A stretch of 64,000 nt of DNA from Gnetum montanum (Eukaryota > Streptophyta > Gnetopsida > Gnetales > Gnetaceae). The notes below the pieces were generated by a model. It had not been told where the DNA came from. It saw only the letters and a program-made list of their open reading frames with translations, and did no database searches. Shown piece after piece: positions 9,430 through 22,199 of this stretch (position 1 is the first letter of the stretch; each line of letters starts with the position of its first letter). The DNA is taken from NCBI GenBank assembly GCA_015680685.1, contig MNCI01008086.1:1082760-1146759 (forward strand), in the 5' to 3' direction. The translations under genes and the position numbers were made by a program.

Positions 9430-10860
9430 AATGTTTTCATTTATTTTGTTGATTTTGCAAAGCATATGACTCAGTGATTTGAAAAAAGTTATAGCAACTT
9501 AATTATTTATGCATTCTTAGAGAGTTTATAGCAATAGCTTAAAAGTTGTATGAGAAAGTCATAATTGAGTTCAAGGATAGTATGTTAGATAATATATTTC
9601 AATTTCAAAGCATTACTGAAGTGAAGCAAGGTTGTCTATCATCTCCAACTCTTTTCAATATATTTATTCATGAATTAGAAGACTAGATATATAAAGGAGA
9701 TAAAAAGCATTTATCAAAATAGGATCTTAGCCAATAACTCTACTTTTTGTATGCATATGATGTTGCACTAATTTCTACTTTTAAATCATGTATGCAAAAT
9801 ATGTTGCAGGTTTTAGATAGTTTTCATCTTTCCTCTAGTTTGAAAGTTAATTTGGAGAAAACAAAAATGATGATTTGGGGTATAAGAAATGTAAACTATA
9901 CTTTTAGCTTTGGCTCAATTAAAATAGAAATTGTGAATTCCTTTCATTACGTGGGCCTTTACTTTGAAACAACTACAAATGAGATAAATGTGTCAAGGAA
10001 AGAATAGCAGGAGGAATTAAAGCTCTTGTAGTTAAAAACATGTACAAGGCATTAGGAATATGGGCTTCGAAAGTCAGGAAACAAATATTTCAATATGCCA
10101 TTTATCTTACTATGCTATATGTATGTATAGTGTGGAGGTTAGGCCTTCTGTGAAAGAATTGATAGGCTATTGCAAGGGTGTAAAAGACTTTTTCTATGGA
10201 GGAATTGCAAGTAAAAGCTCAAACACTATATTCTATGTTGCTTTTAGAATGAAGCTGAAACCCTATATCAATTTATTGCTTTTACCCAAAATCTCTCAAA
10301 CTTAGAGCAACCCAAGATCTCTAAAGTAATTCTTGAAAATATAAGTAAACAAGGCCAATAAATTCAAGGTGCAAATTAACTCAAGACTTAAAATATTTAA
10401 ATGGAGGGTACATAGAGAAATCCTACACATATTTAGAAGTTGGTTAAACAACAGGTATTAGCAAGGTATTGGTCAAATCTAGAGGGTAAGAAAAAAATTC
10501 TACCTAAGTACATAAGAGGCAATTTGTTAGATTCTTTGGTCTAGTATTCTATAGCTAATATCCTAGTTAGAGCTCATAGTTTTATCAACAAATTTCATTT
10601 AAGTTTGTATTATCTAAGGATAGAAGTTAGAAGATGGACTTGCCTACCTAGAGAGGAGCACATATGTAGGTTATGTCAATTTAGAGCACTTGAGGATAAG
10701 TCACATATTTTTCTTAGTTGCCATATGACTGAACATTTGAGACAAAAATATAATATTATGGCCAACAATTTGTATGATTTATTTTTGATACATCCAATGG
10801 TAGTTAGCCACTTTATTGAGTCTATTTTTGTTTTCCATTCCAATAGATCCTAATGGTGTA
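9430..10860 (+). pseudogene. decayed non-LTR retrotransposon (LINE) reverse transcriptase
   Basis: Frames broken by stops still show LINE reverse transcriptase blocks in order: FVDFAKAYDSV (about 9440), VKQGCLSSPTLFNIF (about 9620), YAYDVALIS (about 9750, the YADD motif with Asp changed to Tyr) and SSLKVNLEKTKMM (about 9835). The C-terminal part at 10570-10770 has a cysteine-rich block, RRWTCLPREEHICRLC followed by HIFLSC. The endonuclease part is not recognisable, so it is probably 5'-truncated. The active-site loss and many stops mean it is dead. Confidence 0.85.
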
Positions 10861-12896
10861 TGTGTATAATAAAATCTCAGTTTTAGTTTCAAAATTAAAT
10901 ATTTGAATCATAGGATGCAAATTCCAAGGATTATGACGTTATACTTTATCATCATAAATAATTTTGGAATATTTTAGGTTCACCATGACTAATTATTAGA
11001 CATACTTTAGTTGTTATGAAAACCATTTTACCATATAAATTCCTTTCAACTTGTTATTATGGTGAGAGGCAACTTACTAATTATCAAGCAAATGAATTGC
11101 CATTTGTAATGAAAAGCAATGAAAATTTGAAAACTGAATTGGAAATAGATCTTAAAGAATTATTGAATTATGGAATTGTACATGATAAAAGTATTCAAAA
11201 TGTCATTATTAGATTTAAAACAATCTCAAGAAAAAATCCCCAAGGAAAAAATTCCTAAATTGAAGGATATAAATGCTACAAAGAAGTGTTAAGACATCTT
11301 CTAGAAAGTTATGAAATAAAGCCTTTCAAATAACTTATTTAACTCTTTTTAAACAATTTTAAAAATGTTGATATTCTTGCAAGCAAGAGAGACCATGATA
11401 CCTCTAATGGATTTAGATGATGATACGTTTAAACAATAAAGTTGTATGTATTATTTGACCATTAGCTTATTATCTGGAAAGGGGGATTAGGGTTGGAATT
11501 TGGTTTTTTTTTTATTGCATGTTAGCCACATTTTTATTTACATCTTTCTAATAAAATTATTAGTGTTTTCATAGTTTCATCATAAAATAATAGAATAAAT
11601 TCAAAAAAAAAGTTATTTAAAGGCTTTAAAAATTATTTATATTTCTACAGCATAATTTCATGCCTCTTTTCTCCTAAATAACCATTACTAAAATTAAAAT
11701 GCTACTTATAATTCATGAATGTTCATATTTCTTAAATATTATATTCTATATGAACTTATTATGCAAGTATAATTGATGTTTTTTTAATAATCATTGAACA
11801 TTTTCTAAAATAGGTAACATGTAAAAATAAACATAAAACACAGGTACAATGTTAAGAATGTGCAAATAAACTCTAAAATTCCAATCCTAAGGGCGATTTG
11901 AGTAGAGTAATGGCCTTTGATCTCTAGGAACATCTAAAAACACTTTTAAAAAATCTCAATTGCATAAATCAATGCAAACAAAATCAAATTCGCAAGGAAA
12001 GAAAGCTTTCTTAATTATTTAATACTCTATTTAACACATCATTATCATGGAACCTTTATCCTATCTATTTTCTGGCAATGAAATCAAATTCCTATAGAAG
12101 CATTATTCATGAATTATTGGAAGCTAAATCATTGATTGAATTATTGGCTACATTATTCATTTTGAATTATCAGCTAAATTATTTATGCATCATTGATAAA
12201 ATTATTGGAGATAGTGTAATTGATCCAACCTCTCCCTCTCTCCCTCTTGTATAAATCCATTGTTGATTCTGAGCATCTAGTAACAAGTTGTGCTCCTTTC
12301 TTCTCCTCCTCTTTTATGCTCTTCTCTTGTGGGCATCAAACATCATCAAATTCAAAGTTTCTATTTTGCAAGATTAGATAGCTAAGTTTTATTTTTGCAT
12401 TTTGATTTATAGCAGGTTTTGTTTCTATGTTTTATTATGAATTCTACATTGAAAAATAATTTTATTTTGAGTATCCAATGTTTTTATCTATTACAACATT
12501 GATGTCCATTTTTGTGCACATGCTCTGTTTTGTATTTTTATACACATGCTCTGTTTTGTATTTTGATTTATAGTACAAAATTGAAAGTGTAATTTTCTTC
12601 TGACTTCTTTATTCTCCTATAAGGATCATCACCCAGAGGCTCAATACTCATCCCACCAAGGCAAAGTCCTGGGAAGATGGTAGATAAGTGAATGCTTACC
12701 CTTTATTGAGTGGTTGTGCCTAGGCTAGAACCCAAGTCTTGTGACTTAGACAAACATCTTCCTATCACTCTAGTGGTGATCCCTTTCTCTATTCTCCTCT
12801 AATTTGATAAGATCAATGTTGAATGCATCTATTATTTAAATTAAATATTTAATGAAATCTATTTTCACAACCATTTTAAGTTTGCTTAACTAACCA
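10861..12896. other. AT-rich stretch, probably including the 5' LTR of a copia element
   Basis: No gene is recognised; the 11016-11258 frame has no known domain. A primer-binding site follows at 12901, so the right part should be an LTR. It has a TATA candidate (TATAAATCC, about 12250) followed by a pyrimidine-rich stretch (12290-12320), and ends near ACCA at 12893-12896. I could not place the left LTR boundary. Confidence 0.4.
12515..12564. repeat. two adjacent copies of a 23-bp unit
   Basis: CACATGCTCTGTTTTGTATTTT occurs twice in direct tandem, at about 12516 and 12543, inside the presumed copia LTR. Confidence 0.75.
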
Positions 12897-12900
12897 ATAG

Positions 12901-12912
12901 TAGTATTAGAGC
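12901..12912 (+). other. copia primer-binding site (initiator tRNA-Met type)
   Basis: TAGTATTAGAGC resembles TGGTATCAGAGC, the usual plant copia primer site, with C-to-T and G-to-A type changes. It is followed by gag-like frames. Confidence 0.6.
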
Positions 12913-12929
12913 ATCTTGTTGGTTTTTGT

Positions 12930-13627
12930 TATGGTGAGGCTAGAAACTACTAACAAATTGATTGGAGCTAAAAACTAGGTAGATTTGAAAATCTTGATGC
13001 AGGATATTTTGTGCCATAGAGACTATGAACTAGACTTGAAAGACAAAAAAAAAATTACCAAGCCAACTATCATGTTTGATGAAGACTAAACAAGAATGGA
13101 TAAAAAAGCTCTTTCTCTTATGCCCCTATCTTAGTAACAGTATTTTATAATCTCATGCTAATGTACCAACTACTCATAAATTATGTGAAATGCTAAAGTA
13201 AAGGTATGATCAAACCACTGGTACGAATCAGCATGATACTATCGATAAAGTCTTGAAGTTAAAATGAAAGAAGACTCTTCTTTGCAAGTTCATTTGGATG
13301 AGATGAATGATCTATTTACTTAATGAGATGATTTACAAGTATTTTGAGTTCCTTACTTGATACTTGGAAATATGGTTTTTGCAGATTTGTATAACTTTTA
13401 TAGCTACTTCTTCTTCGATCCCCACTTAAAATACAATTTTTGCAAAACTGTTAGATGCGAATAAAAGATTTATATTGAAGTCTTCTAGTGAGGCTCTTAT
13501 AGCAAATATGAGTGGCTTTAAATTCAGAGAAAGAGGTCATACATAAAGTAGAAGCATAGGAAGATCCATTGGAAATGATATTGAATGTAGGTACTACAAG
13601 AAAAAGGGACATCATATCAAAGATTGC
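12930..13627 (+). pseudogene. copia gag remnant ending at a CCHC zinc knuckle
   Basis: Many stops, but a gag-like order is traceable. The block SLQVHLDEMNDL lies near 13290. A zinc knuckle lies at 13586-13627, reading C-R-Y-Y-K-K-K-G-H-H-I-K-D-C, in which the second Cys has become Tyr. The last Cys codon (13625-13627) is the end of the target duplication of the solo LTR that follows. Gag continues after that LTR. Confidence 0.7.
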
Positions 13628-14181
13628 TGATGAGTGGCAAGGTACTCCTACACTCAACCATACGAATACGAGTGTTACACGCACGATCCGGTCGAACTCT
13701 GCAGACGGACTAGTTGTGGCATCTAGACAGTTAGCCTTAGGTCGTAGTTCGTTGTCTTCCCACCTAGACTAGTATTATCTTTGTCATGTATGGTTTAGTC
13801 CAAAGTGAGGTGTATGATGTGGTTTCTAATCTAACGCTACTCCTGAAGGCAATGGAAAGTAATATTCACTAATCTAGGAGAGAGGGTGAGAAAATCTAAA
13901 CTAGCCTAAGTGCGATGAGCATCCGTTCCTTAATTATCTGTACACATCTTGGACTTCGTGCACGACTACCACTGGGATTATCNGGAAAGGAAAAGGGTTG
14001 AGAGAGAGAAAATGAAACACTTAAACTAAAACTGACTTACTTCCTAATATGATCTCTAACTCATATGTCTACCTCTTATTTATAGATGAGGAGATTGGCC
14101 ACGATATCACGTATGCGATATCGCGGTTGGGCTGCGATATCACGGATGCGATATTATGGTCGTCCAAATGATGACTCATCA
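13628..14181 (-). mobile_element. solo LTR of the Athila-like family with perfect 5-bp duplication
   Basis: It begins TGATG (13628) and ends CATCA (14181), with ATTGC on both sides (13623-13627 and 14182-14186). On the minus strand it has the usual palindrome array (about 14098-14160) and a TATA box next to it. It is 554 bp, against about 930 bp for relatives. The single N at 13983 probably hides roughly 370 missing bases. No internal sequence lies between, so it is a solo LTR formed by LTR-LTR recombination, unless the N conceals more. Confidence 0.9.
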
Positions 14182-15151
14182 ATTGCTAAAGTTAAAACAT
14201 AAGGATAAAATAAAGGAAGTTGAAAATAATAAAACATGATAGTAACAAAAGCTAGATCGAGACCTTAGAGGAGCTTAAATCCTTAACATGGAAAGTGAAT
14301 AGACTACTATCATGATTGTTACTTTTAGTGAGACAAATGTTTTTCAATACTTCTCTTCAAATGTATTGATTCTAGATTCTAGTGCCTTCTTTCATTAATG
14401 TTAAGATCCTTTCATGTTTACTTTTTATTGCAAGTTTTCATATAATTATGTATTTTTAGATTATAATAGAAAATGTGAAATTAAAGGAATCGAAAATATA
14501 ACTTTGGAAAAGCTTAATGGTCATAAACTTATTTTAAGAAATATTAGACATGTTCTTGTCCTAACCAAGAAACTCATTTCAAAAGGATAGTTAGATGTTG
14601 CTAGATGTTCTATTGTCTTTGAATATGGTACATAGAAGATTACAAGGCATTTTATTGTTTTAGCCCATGAACCAAAAAAAGGATCAATGTATGTAATGTA
14701 TGCTAAAGCTATGAAGAATTTTGAGCTATGGCACAAATAAATGATGTTTCTCTTTGGCATGAGAGACTTGGCTACTTGAGTAAAAGAAGTATGTAGGTCC
14801 TTATTTCCAAAAACTTGTTGTCTAAGTTTTCTTCTATTTCTTGAGAGTTTTGTAAAGACTGTATAATTGGTAAAGCAAGAATAATGAATTCTCCAAGATC
14901 TTCTTTTAACAAAAGAACAACTAAAGAGCTAGAAATGATTTATTTAGATATAGTTGAGCCTATTGATGTGTCTTCTTTTGATGGAACATCATATTTTGTC
15001 ATAGTTAATAATGATTTCATCCATAAAACCTAACTTTCTACTATTTCTTCAAAAGTAGAGGTCTTAGAAATGTTTAAGTTGTTTGAGGCTAGAGTGAAAA
15101 GGAATCTAGCTGCTTTATAAAATATCTTATTACTAATGATGGAAGTGAATA
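14182..15151 (+). pseudogene. copia protease, pre-integrase and integrase start (remnant)
   Basis: It continues the gag frame after the solo LTR. Visible blocks are a protease-like LDSSA at about 14370, a GAG-pre-integrase segment (KGIENITLEKLNGHKL near 14480, then a WHERLGH-like region near 14755) and an integrase start near 14930-15010 (MIYLDIVEP, SYFVIVNN). It ends at the NDGSEY block, where sequence beginning TGTCACACC takes over at 15152. Numerous stops and at least one frameshift make it non-functional. Confidence 0.8.
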
Positions 15152-15800
15152 TGTCACACCGCAAATTTTAACTTAGGAATTTCCATGATTAAATTCTACA
15201 AATTTTTAATACTTAGGACATATGATGTCATAATGCTTATAAGCTTAAGATTTAATCAATGAGAAAAATTATAAAACTTAAAACCTAAAAGTGCATCATA
15301 TGAATAGAAAATCCACATTAGAGTGTGATAATAAATAAATCTTAGAATCATATAAAAGTTTCATAACATCAACCATGATCTTAAAAAAATCAATAATAGA
15401 ATCTGTCTATACATTAATCTTATGACATTATGTCCATCATGATATAAAATCTTAAATGAAACTACAATTGAAAACGAGAAAAATAGCTTAATTGATCAAG
15501 ACTTTAATATCATTAAGCTCCTAGCTCATACCACTTGAATCTACATATAAACATGTAGTAAGGGTTAAAAACCATCTAGTAGAAGTAACCACATTGGTGC
15601 ATCTAAACAAGTTATAAGATGGGACCACATGCTACACATAAAAGTACCATCTCAAGATCCATAAGAGTCCATAATTAATACCAAAATCATGATGTCACAT
15701 AAAATGTTAAGGAAATAGATTAATTAGGTTTTCTCTATAAATTGGTCATCCTCATAAACTAGTTGGCCCAAAAAGGTTTGAACTATCTTGGACACTATCA
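15152..15800. other. segment starting TGTCACACC, possible LTR of another gypsy element
   Basis: It interrupts the copia integrase at an abrupt boundary. TGTCACACCGC is a common start of chromovirus-type gypsy LTRs. No end, primer site or second LTR is visible, and the Athila-like element at 15806 cuts it short. If the reading is right, its continuation is at 62902 onward. No coding sequence is seen. Confidence 0.35.
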
Positions 15801-15805
15801 ACAAC

Positions 15806-16677
15806 TCATGAAACATCAACAAGATAGGCTACATCGATGCATGATCTTTGACGTAGTCTTGTCAATATATCTCTATTGATGCATGGTAGGATACATTGAT
15901 TTAGTCAATGCCTATATAAATGCACTCACCCCTCAAATTTATGGCACCTTTTCAATCATAAGGTTAGCCAAATTCTTGCAATTTCTTTGCTCTAGAGTTA
16001 GAATATTTTTCTTCTAAGTGCTTGCAATGTGGATATATGAGATTATACAAATTTTTATTCAAGTGGTCATGTACCTGGACACATTTGCATGATCAGTAAT
16101 AAAATCGAGATTTCCTACATCTATTGCAACACTTAGATTAGTTTATTATTTTTGTTCAACACTTTACTTTCCATGCATTTTACATTTATATTCTTCAGTA
16201 ATTAATAATCATAAACACGAGTACGAAAATTTTGAGCATAAAGTGTTAATGTTTGGTAATCCCAATAGTGGATATTTGGTACACCCAATAATAACCACTT
16301 GGTAACCCAGTAGTGTTAATATTAGTTTAGGATGTGTATGGTAAATAGGAATAAATACTTTACATTAAGATAGTAATTATTGAAACAATCAATTAGTTAG
16401 TTAATTTAATTATTACTTCATTATTCCACCATGTGGTTATTAGGAGAAAAATAATAAAATAATTATAAAAATACATATCTCATACCTTAACCACACTTAA
16501 CTATACATACAGTTAGACACAAGTGTGAATTAAGAAGACAACAACCTTGCAACTCCACAATTCACTATTTAAGAAGTATCAGCCACTTGGAAAAATAAGT
16601 CTAGGATATTCTATTAGATTACTAGTGAATGCTTGTGATTTGTATGATTGGTCATAGAAGATAGTTACCACTCATCA
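15806..16677 (+). repeat. 5' LTR of gypsy element JK
   Basis: It starts TCATGAAACATC, a changed TGATG start; the right-hand LTR has TGGTG at the same place. It ends CACTCATCA. The TATA box is CCTATATAAATG near 15911. The tRNA-Asp primer site, close to TGGCGCCGTTGCCGGGGA with four to five transitions, is at 16679-16696. The U3 carries ATCGATG-like palindromes where related LTRs have CGATATCG. Confidence 0.85.
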
Positions 16678-17075
16678 TTGGCATTGTTGTCAGGGACTTA
16701 GTCTAGCTAAGTATGCTAAATAAGTATTAACTAGTGAATTCATATGTAAGCATTGTGAGGTGAACATAATGAAATACCTCTCATCTATCATAATCATAAC
16801 AACAACATTATTCTAAGAAACATGTAAGAAACATTACTAAAATGGCTTCTACTCACAAAAATGAATCTCCATCGCATAAGAATAAATCTAATAGACAATA
16901 AGAAAAGTAATAGGAAAGTAGGCACAACAGGACTTGCCATAGGAGACATGGTCATAATAGGGGCCACCATGGACATGATGATGATGAAGAATTATTGTTG
17001 GTCACTAGAAACATGTTGAATGTTTCAAAAGCAGTCAAAGTTCCCATTAGACATTAAAAGCATAACAAGATTAAA

Positions 17076-17625
17076 TGGTTGGATATGAATAATATCTTCA
17101 AGTTTGAAGGGGGATATAATGTTAATCCCCACAATTACTTGCAAGCTTTCCATGATGAATGTCCCTTATAAAATATTGAAAATGAATGGTGGAAACTTAA
17201 ACCATTTCCAAGGACACTCATCAAAGAGGTAAAAAGTTGGTACCAGTCCTTAGAGCTAGAATCCATTTTCAAGTGGAGTACCATATTGGAGCTATTCAAT
17301 GATAAGTATCAAATGTAATCTTGAGTGTCCAACCTAAGGAAGAAAATCCAAGGATGGAAGCAAGGAAATCATAAATCCTTGGATGTAGCCCTGGGTAGAT
17401 ACTACTCTTTATTACACCAATGCCCAAGCCATCGATTTTCTCCAAGGGAGTAGCTTTGCCACATCATAGATGGGCTTCGAAACAAAACATGAGAAACTCT
17501 TAGGGTCTATGCCTAAGGGAGGCTTTCTGAGATGTGAGCCCATTAGATACAAAGGTTGATCAAATAGGTGACCAAAGAAGAAGGGGAGTTGAAAGAATAA
17601 GAAAGTGCAGAGCTATATAATAAGA
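17076..17625 (+). pseudogene. gypsy gag core (element JK)
   Basis: Translation with stops shows the Retrotrans_gag-type core: FKFEGGYNVNPHNYLQAFHD, then TLIKEVKSWYQSLE, LELFNDKYQM, IQGWKQGNHKSLDVAL and RYYSLLHQCPSH. It aligns along its length with the better-preserved copy at 40287-40812. The stops are mostly of the type expected from C-to-T decay. It would have formed the particle shell. Confidence 0.85.
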
Positions 17626-18734
17626 ATTCCTTCTTCCACAAGAGGGAGGGATAGTTTTATGATTTAGAGGAGAAAGCACCACTAATTGAAGTGGTGTAGA
17701 GAAAGACCTTGTTGATACAAAAATTTGTTACTAAAATATTAGCTAAGGTAGACAAAATGTGGAACTCCTTAGATTAGAAGTTTCAAACTATTTTTAAGAT
17801 TATGGAGGAGAAGACAAAGTAGGGGAGTAGTGACCAAGATAGAAGAAGAAGGAAAGATACAAAAAGGAATTATCATCAACATAAAGGTAAGGCTACAATG
17901 GTCGATGAGGATAGCAATTCAAACATAGATGATGACATATGCGATATTTACCTATATGAACATCTCAAAGGATGTTGTCCTATGTTGTTGCATTTATAAG
18001 AATTTGGGGTGTATGCCTTAAACTCAAAATTTATAAAAAGACAACCACCCAAGAGATTGCCTTGTTTACAAGGTAATTGCAAGTAGCAATTTTACCAAAT
18101 ACAATATTATCCAAGTGAAGTGCAACCTCAACCTTAAGAGGAATATCAGTAGTGGTAAAATCCACGGTTATGGGGGATGCCACCACCATGACAATAGTAC
18201 CCTTACAGGCAACTAGATCCCTATGGATATTATGTTTAGTGGCTTGTATCTCCTAGTGGCTCTGTAAGTAACACTTCTTTTATTCATCACTACTATCTTG
18301 TTGAATATCACTGAACCCATACTCTACTACCTGTTTCTCCCTCTACTTATCCTTCTCAATATATCTCATCTAACCTTGCACCATCTAATACCATTTTCTT
18401 ACTACTTGCTCCACTAATGCAAGGATAATTCCACCATAGCTAGAGAAAAGAAGCGTTATGAGGGTAGTTAATTTACAATAAAATATCCATCTAAGTGGTT
18501 TTGAGCAAAAGCCTAGAAAGAAGGCTTTCTTTAGAACCAATAGTCAACATAAACCCTCATAGAAACATGTGGTTGTTAACCTTGCTTCAACTACTTCTGA
18601 AACCACTCTTGAGCCTCCTTCAAACTAAAGATCCTCCAATGTCCATACTATTATGTTGATCCATGTGGTCATAGATTAGATAAAGGCTAGCCACCTTCTC
18701 AGGAAATGATTTGATCCTGGGAGTCCCCTTATCT

Positions 18735-19145
18735 ATTTGTAGATCATAGGAAATGATCCATGCAAGGCTTTATTTGATTTAGGTTTTGGGGTAAACTCAA
18801 TTTTCCAATAAATGTACAAGACTTAGAACCTACCTTCACTCAAGAAATGTAACATTAGATTAGAGCTTACAGATCAATCCATCACTATTCTTTTGAAATT
18901 AGTGGAGGACATTATGACCACTATTTCTGATTAGTATTTCCCAATTGATTTCTTGGTGATCTATGTGAACAATTGCAAATAGAACTTGCCTATTATCATG
19001 GGAAGTGCTTGGCTTAGTATAATTGATGTGAAGATGGAGATTCAATATCTTTCCTTGGAGATTTCCAAGGAAAAATGTTTTGGAAAGATAGAGAAGAAGC
19101 AAGTTCCATGCATTGCATATAGTGACATAGGGTACGATTGCATAT
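18735..19145 (+). pseudogene. retropepsin (gypsy protease), decayed
   Basis: It aligns with the protease at 41940-42362. The active-site motif reads D-L-G at 18776-18784 where D-S/T-G is expected, so the catalytic loop is damaged. Later blocks NLPIIMGSAWL (about 18988) and LEISKEKCFGKIEKKQ (about 19058) match the sister copy. Protease would process Gag-Pol. Confidence 0.8.
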
Positions 19146-19689
19146 AAAAATTATGGGCCATGAAAAGTACATCTATCCAAGCATGCAATTAGTATGCCAA
19201 AATGTCAAATATTTAGAAGTACCTATATATAGCAGCCACAAGACAGGAAGCTATCCAATGGTTGATCATAGATATCAATGTTGAATCCATAATGTCCAAG
19301 GAACTAATAGAAAATCTCACAAGTACCTACATTGATAATTTGGATGGATTAGAGCATATCCAATGCCAACTCACCCATATAAATGAAGAGGTAGATTATG
19401 AGGAATTGAAAATTCCAAATGATTTCAAGTAAGAGCCCCTTAAACTTAAGGCTCTACTAGCAACCTTAGAATATGCCTTTCTTAATAATGACAAACTAGT
19501 GATAATAAATGTTATTTTTGCCCAAGATCAGAAAAAGAAACTACTAAAAGTTGTAAGAAAATGGCCAACAACTTTTCAATGATCATATCATGAACTAATA
19601 GGGTTAGATCTAAGGTTATGCTAGCATTGAATCTATATAGATTCCTCCATCAAGCCTAGAAGGCAACCATAAAGGAGGTTGAATCTAAA

Positions 19690-20360
19690 GCTTAAGAAAA
19701 TTGTTAAGGATGAAATTGAATAACTTCTTGAGGCAAGGTTCATTTATCCCATTACAAAAAGTAAGTGGATTAGCCCACTTGTAATTGTACCAAAGAAAAG
19801 AAGAAAATGGAAAGTCTACATAAATTTTAGACTAAGAAATATGGTAACCTTCAAGGATCATTTCCCCTTGCCATTTGTGGACCAATTATTAGATACTATT
19901 GCAGGGCATAACTACTATAATTTTTTAGATGATTATAATGGCTATAACCAAATCTAGATAACATTCAAGGATAAGGCCAAAATAACCATCATAAGTCCTT
20001 GGGTGACTTTTGCATACAAAAAGATGCCCTTTGACCTTTGCAATGCCCCTGCTACTTTCCATTGTTTAATGCTCAACATTTTTCAATAGCAAATTGGTAG
20101 TGATGTGAAGGTCTCTATGGATGACTTCTCCACCTATGGTACTAGCTTTAAGTAAGCCTTGGACCATCTTGAGAAAGTGTTGAAATGCTATGTGAAGATC
20201 AACTTAAGGCTCAACTAGTAAAAAATCCATTTGATAATCCAAGAGGGTATAGTCTTGGGGCATATAATTTTAGAGAAAGGGATTGAGATGGACTTGGAAA
20301 AAGTACATGTCATCCAAGGGATTACTAGATAACTTGAAATAGTAAAAGATTTAAGGTCAT
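19690..20360 (+). pseudogene. gypsy reverse transcriptase, decayed
   Basis: Blocks in order: KWISPLVIVPKKRRKWKVYI (about 19750), DHFPLPFVDQLLD (about 19857), YNGYNQI (about 19935), FAYKKMPFDLCNAPATFH (about 20010) and SMDDFSTYG (about 20114). The last resembles the FMDDFSVYG-type box of Athila/Tat elements rather than the chromovirus IDDIL box. Both catalytic Asp residues remain, but nonsense codons and a Phe-to-Ser change are present. Confidence 0.88.
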
Positions 20361-20379
20361 TCCTTGGGCACATTGGTTA

Positions 20380-20930
20380 CTATTGGCACTTCATTGAAAA
20401 CTTCTCCAAAATCACTAGGCCACTAGTGGAGTTGACAAAGAAGGATGCACATTTTGATTGAATCAAGAAATTTGAAAGTGCATTCCAATAGTTAAAGAAA
20501 AATCTCATAGACACTCCTATTCTATGTGCTTTAGATTGGTCTAGAACCTTCCACATTATGATGGATGCATCCAATTATGTATTAGGAGTGATGTTGACAA
20601 CATTGGATGATCAAAAACATCCTTATTATATCCATTTTTCCAATAGAAGTATTTTGGTGGATAACTAAATTATACCATCACTGAGAAGGGGCTCATGATG
20701 GTGGTATACTTGGAGAAATTTAGGTACTATGTGTTTGGAAACAAAATCTTTGTGCACACAGATCACAGTGCTATCTAGTTTCTAATGAACAAGCTAGAGG
20801 TAAGCCTCCTTATCATCTGGTGACTCGTGATTCCACAAGAGTTTGATCTTAAAATGGTAGATAGGAAGAAAACTAAGAATGTGGTTGTTGACCACTTATC
20901 TTAATTACAATGGAAAGGCAAGGAAGATGA
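20380..20930 (+). pseudogene. gypsy RNase H, decayed
   Basis: It follows the reverse transcriptase connection. FLGHIGYYWHFIENFSKI and LVELTKKDAHFD lie just before, around 20350-20460. The RNase H start MMDASNYVLGVML is near 20560. A DHLSQL-like end is near 20890. Stops and frameshifts are frequent after 20660. Confidence 0.8.
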
Positions 20931-21159
20931 GGAGCCTTTATCTGATCAATTTCCAAGTGAACTTTGTCAAATTTATTGAAGTTTAAAAACCTAAGGGTAC
21001 CAATTGGCACAATGAATTCATCTTCTATCTTCTCACTCATGAGACTTCACAATAATGGGATAGTAAGAAGAAATAATAGTTTCTTCACCAAGTTAAACAC
21101 TACATGGAAATCCAAGATAATGTTTACAAGGTTTGTGCAGATGGATTAGTATGATGGTG

Positions 21160-21950
21160 TGTACTTGATGCCAACCAATTGTGCATCATTCAAGATGCTC
21201 ATGAAGGTTCTTGTGGGGGCCACTATGTAGGAAGGAAAATAGTTACAAAGATACTCATGGATGGATACTTTTGGAAAATAATCTTTAGGGACATCCACTA
21301 TTTTTCTCATTTGTGTTAGTGTTGCCAAAGAGATGGAGCAATGACAATGTGAATGGAAGGGCCTTAACACTAGATCTAACCATTAGAGCCATTTGATCTT
21401 TGGTGCATTGACTTCATGGGATCCATCACTCCTATGTCCAATAGGAAGACATGCATCATTATTGCTATTGATTACTGCATCAAGTGGGCTGAAGTTGTAG
21501 TTGTCATTGGCTATTCATCTTCCACTACAACATAGTTTGTTTAGCAACATGTGGTAAATAGGTTTGGTGTGTCAAGGGCACTTATTTCTGACAATGGGGC
21601 CGATTTCATAAGTAGTACTTTTAGGAAATTAATGTAACTCTTAGGGGTGGAACATAAACTAATAACCCCTTATCACCCCTAGGCTAATGGACAAGTTGAG
21701 GTGACTAATAGGAAGATAAAAAGGATCCTAACATGAACCATTAGTTGATATAGGAAGGACTAGAGCACAAAACTCAATAATGCTCTTTGGGCTTATCAAT
21801 CAACTTGAAAACTTCCTATAGGTTACTATCCTTACAAGTTAGTGTATGGAAAGCTACAAATACTTCTAATCCAAATTGAGCTCCATACACTCTTAACTAC
21901 CTATGAGCTTGACCTTACCTTAGTCTAGCATAGAAGAAACACTTAACGAC
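21160..21950 (+). pseudogene. gypsy integrase, decayed
   Basis: A zinc-binding region with a CCQRDG block is near 21322. A core start reading WCIDFMGS is near 21402, DYCIKWAE near 21471, RALISDNGADFIS near 21575 (second catalytic Asp) and ANGQVEVTNRKIK near 21682 (catalytic Glu). The order protease-RT-RNase H-integrase defines Ty3/gypsy. The YHP-ANGQVEV-NR block also fits Athila/Tat. Confidence 0.87.
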
Positions 21951-22199
21951 ATTAAATGTGTTAGAAAAAAATAGGAAAGTAGCCTTGATAATGAATGAAG
22001 TGCATAAGGTGTGCTTTAAATAACATCATGATGCATGAATAAGTAGAGTTAAATTCTAACCTAGCAATAAGGTTCTTTATTGGAACCCCATGAACTCGCA
22101 ACAATGTACTAAGTTTCAAACACCATGGGAGAGACCTTACATTATTCATGTAACTTTTCCTTTCAATACCATGACCATTTACCACCCATCACACCTAGA

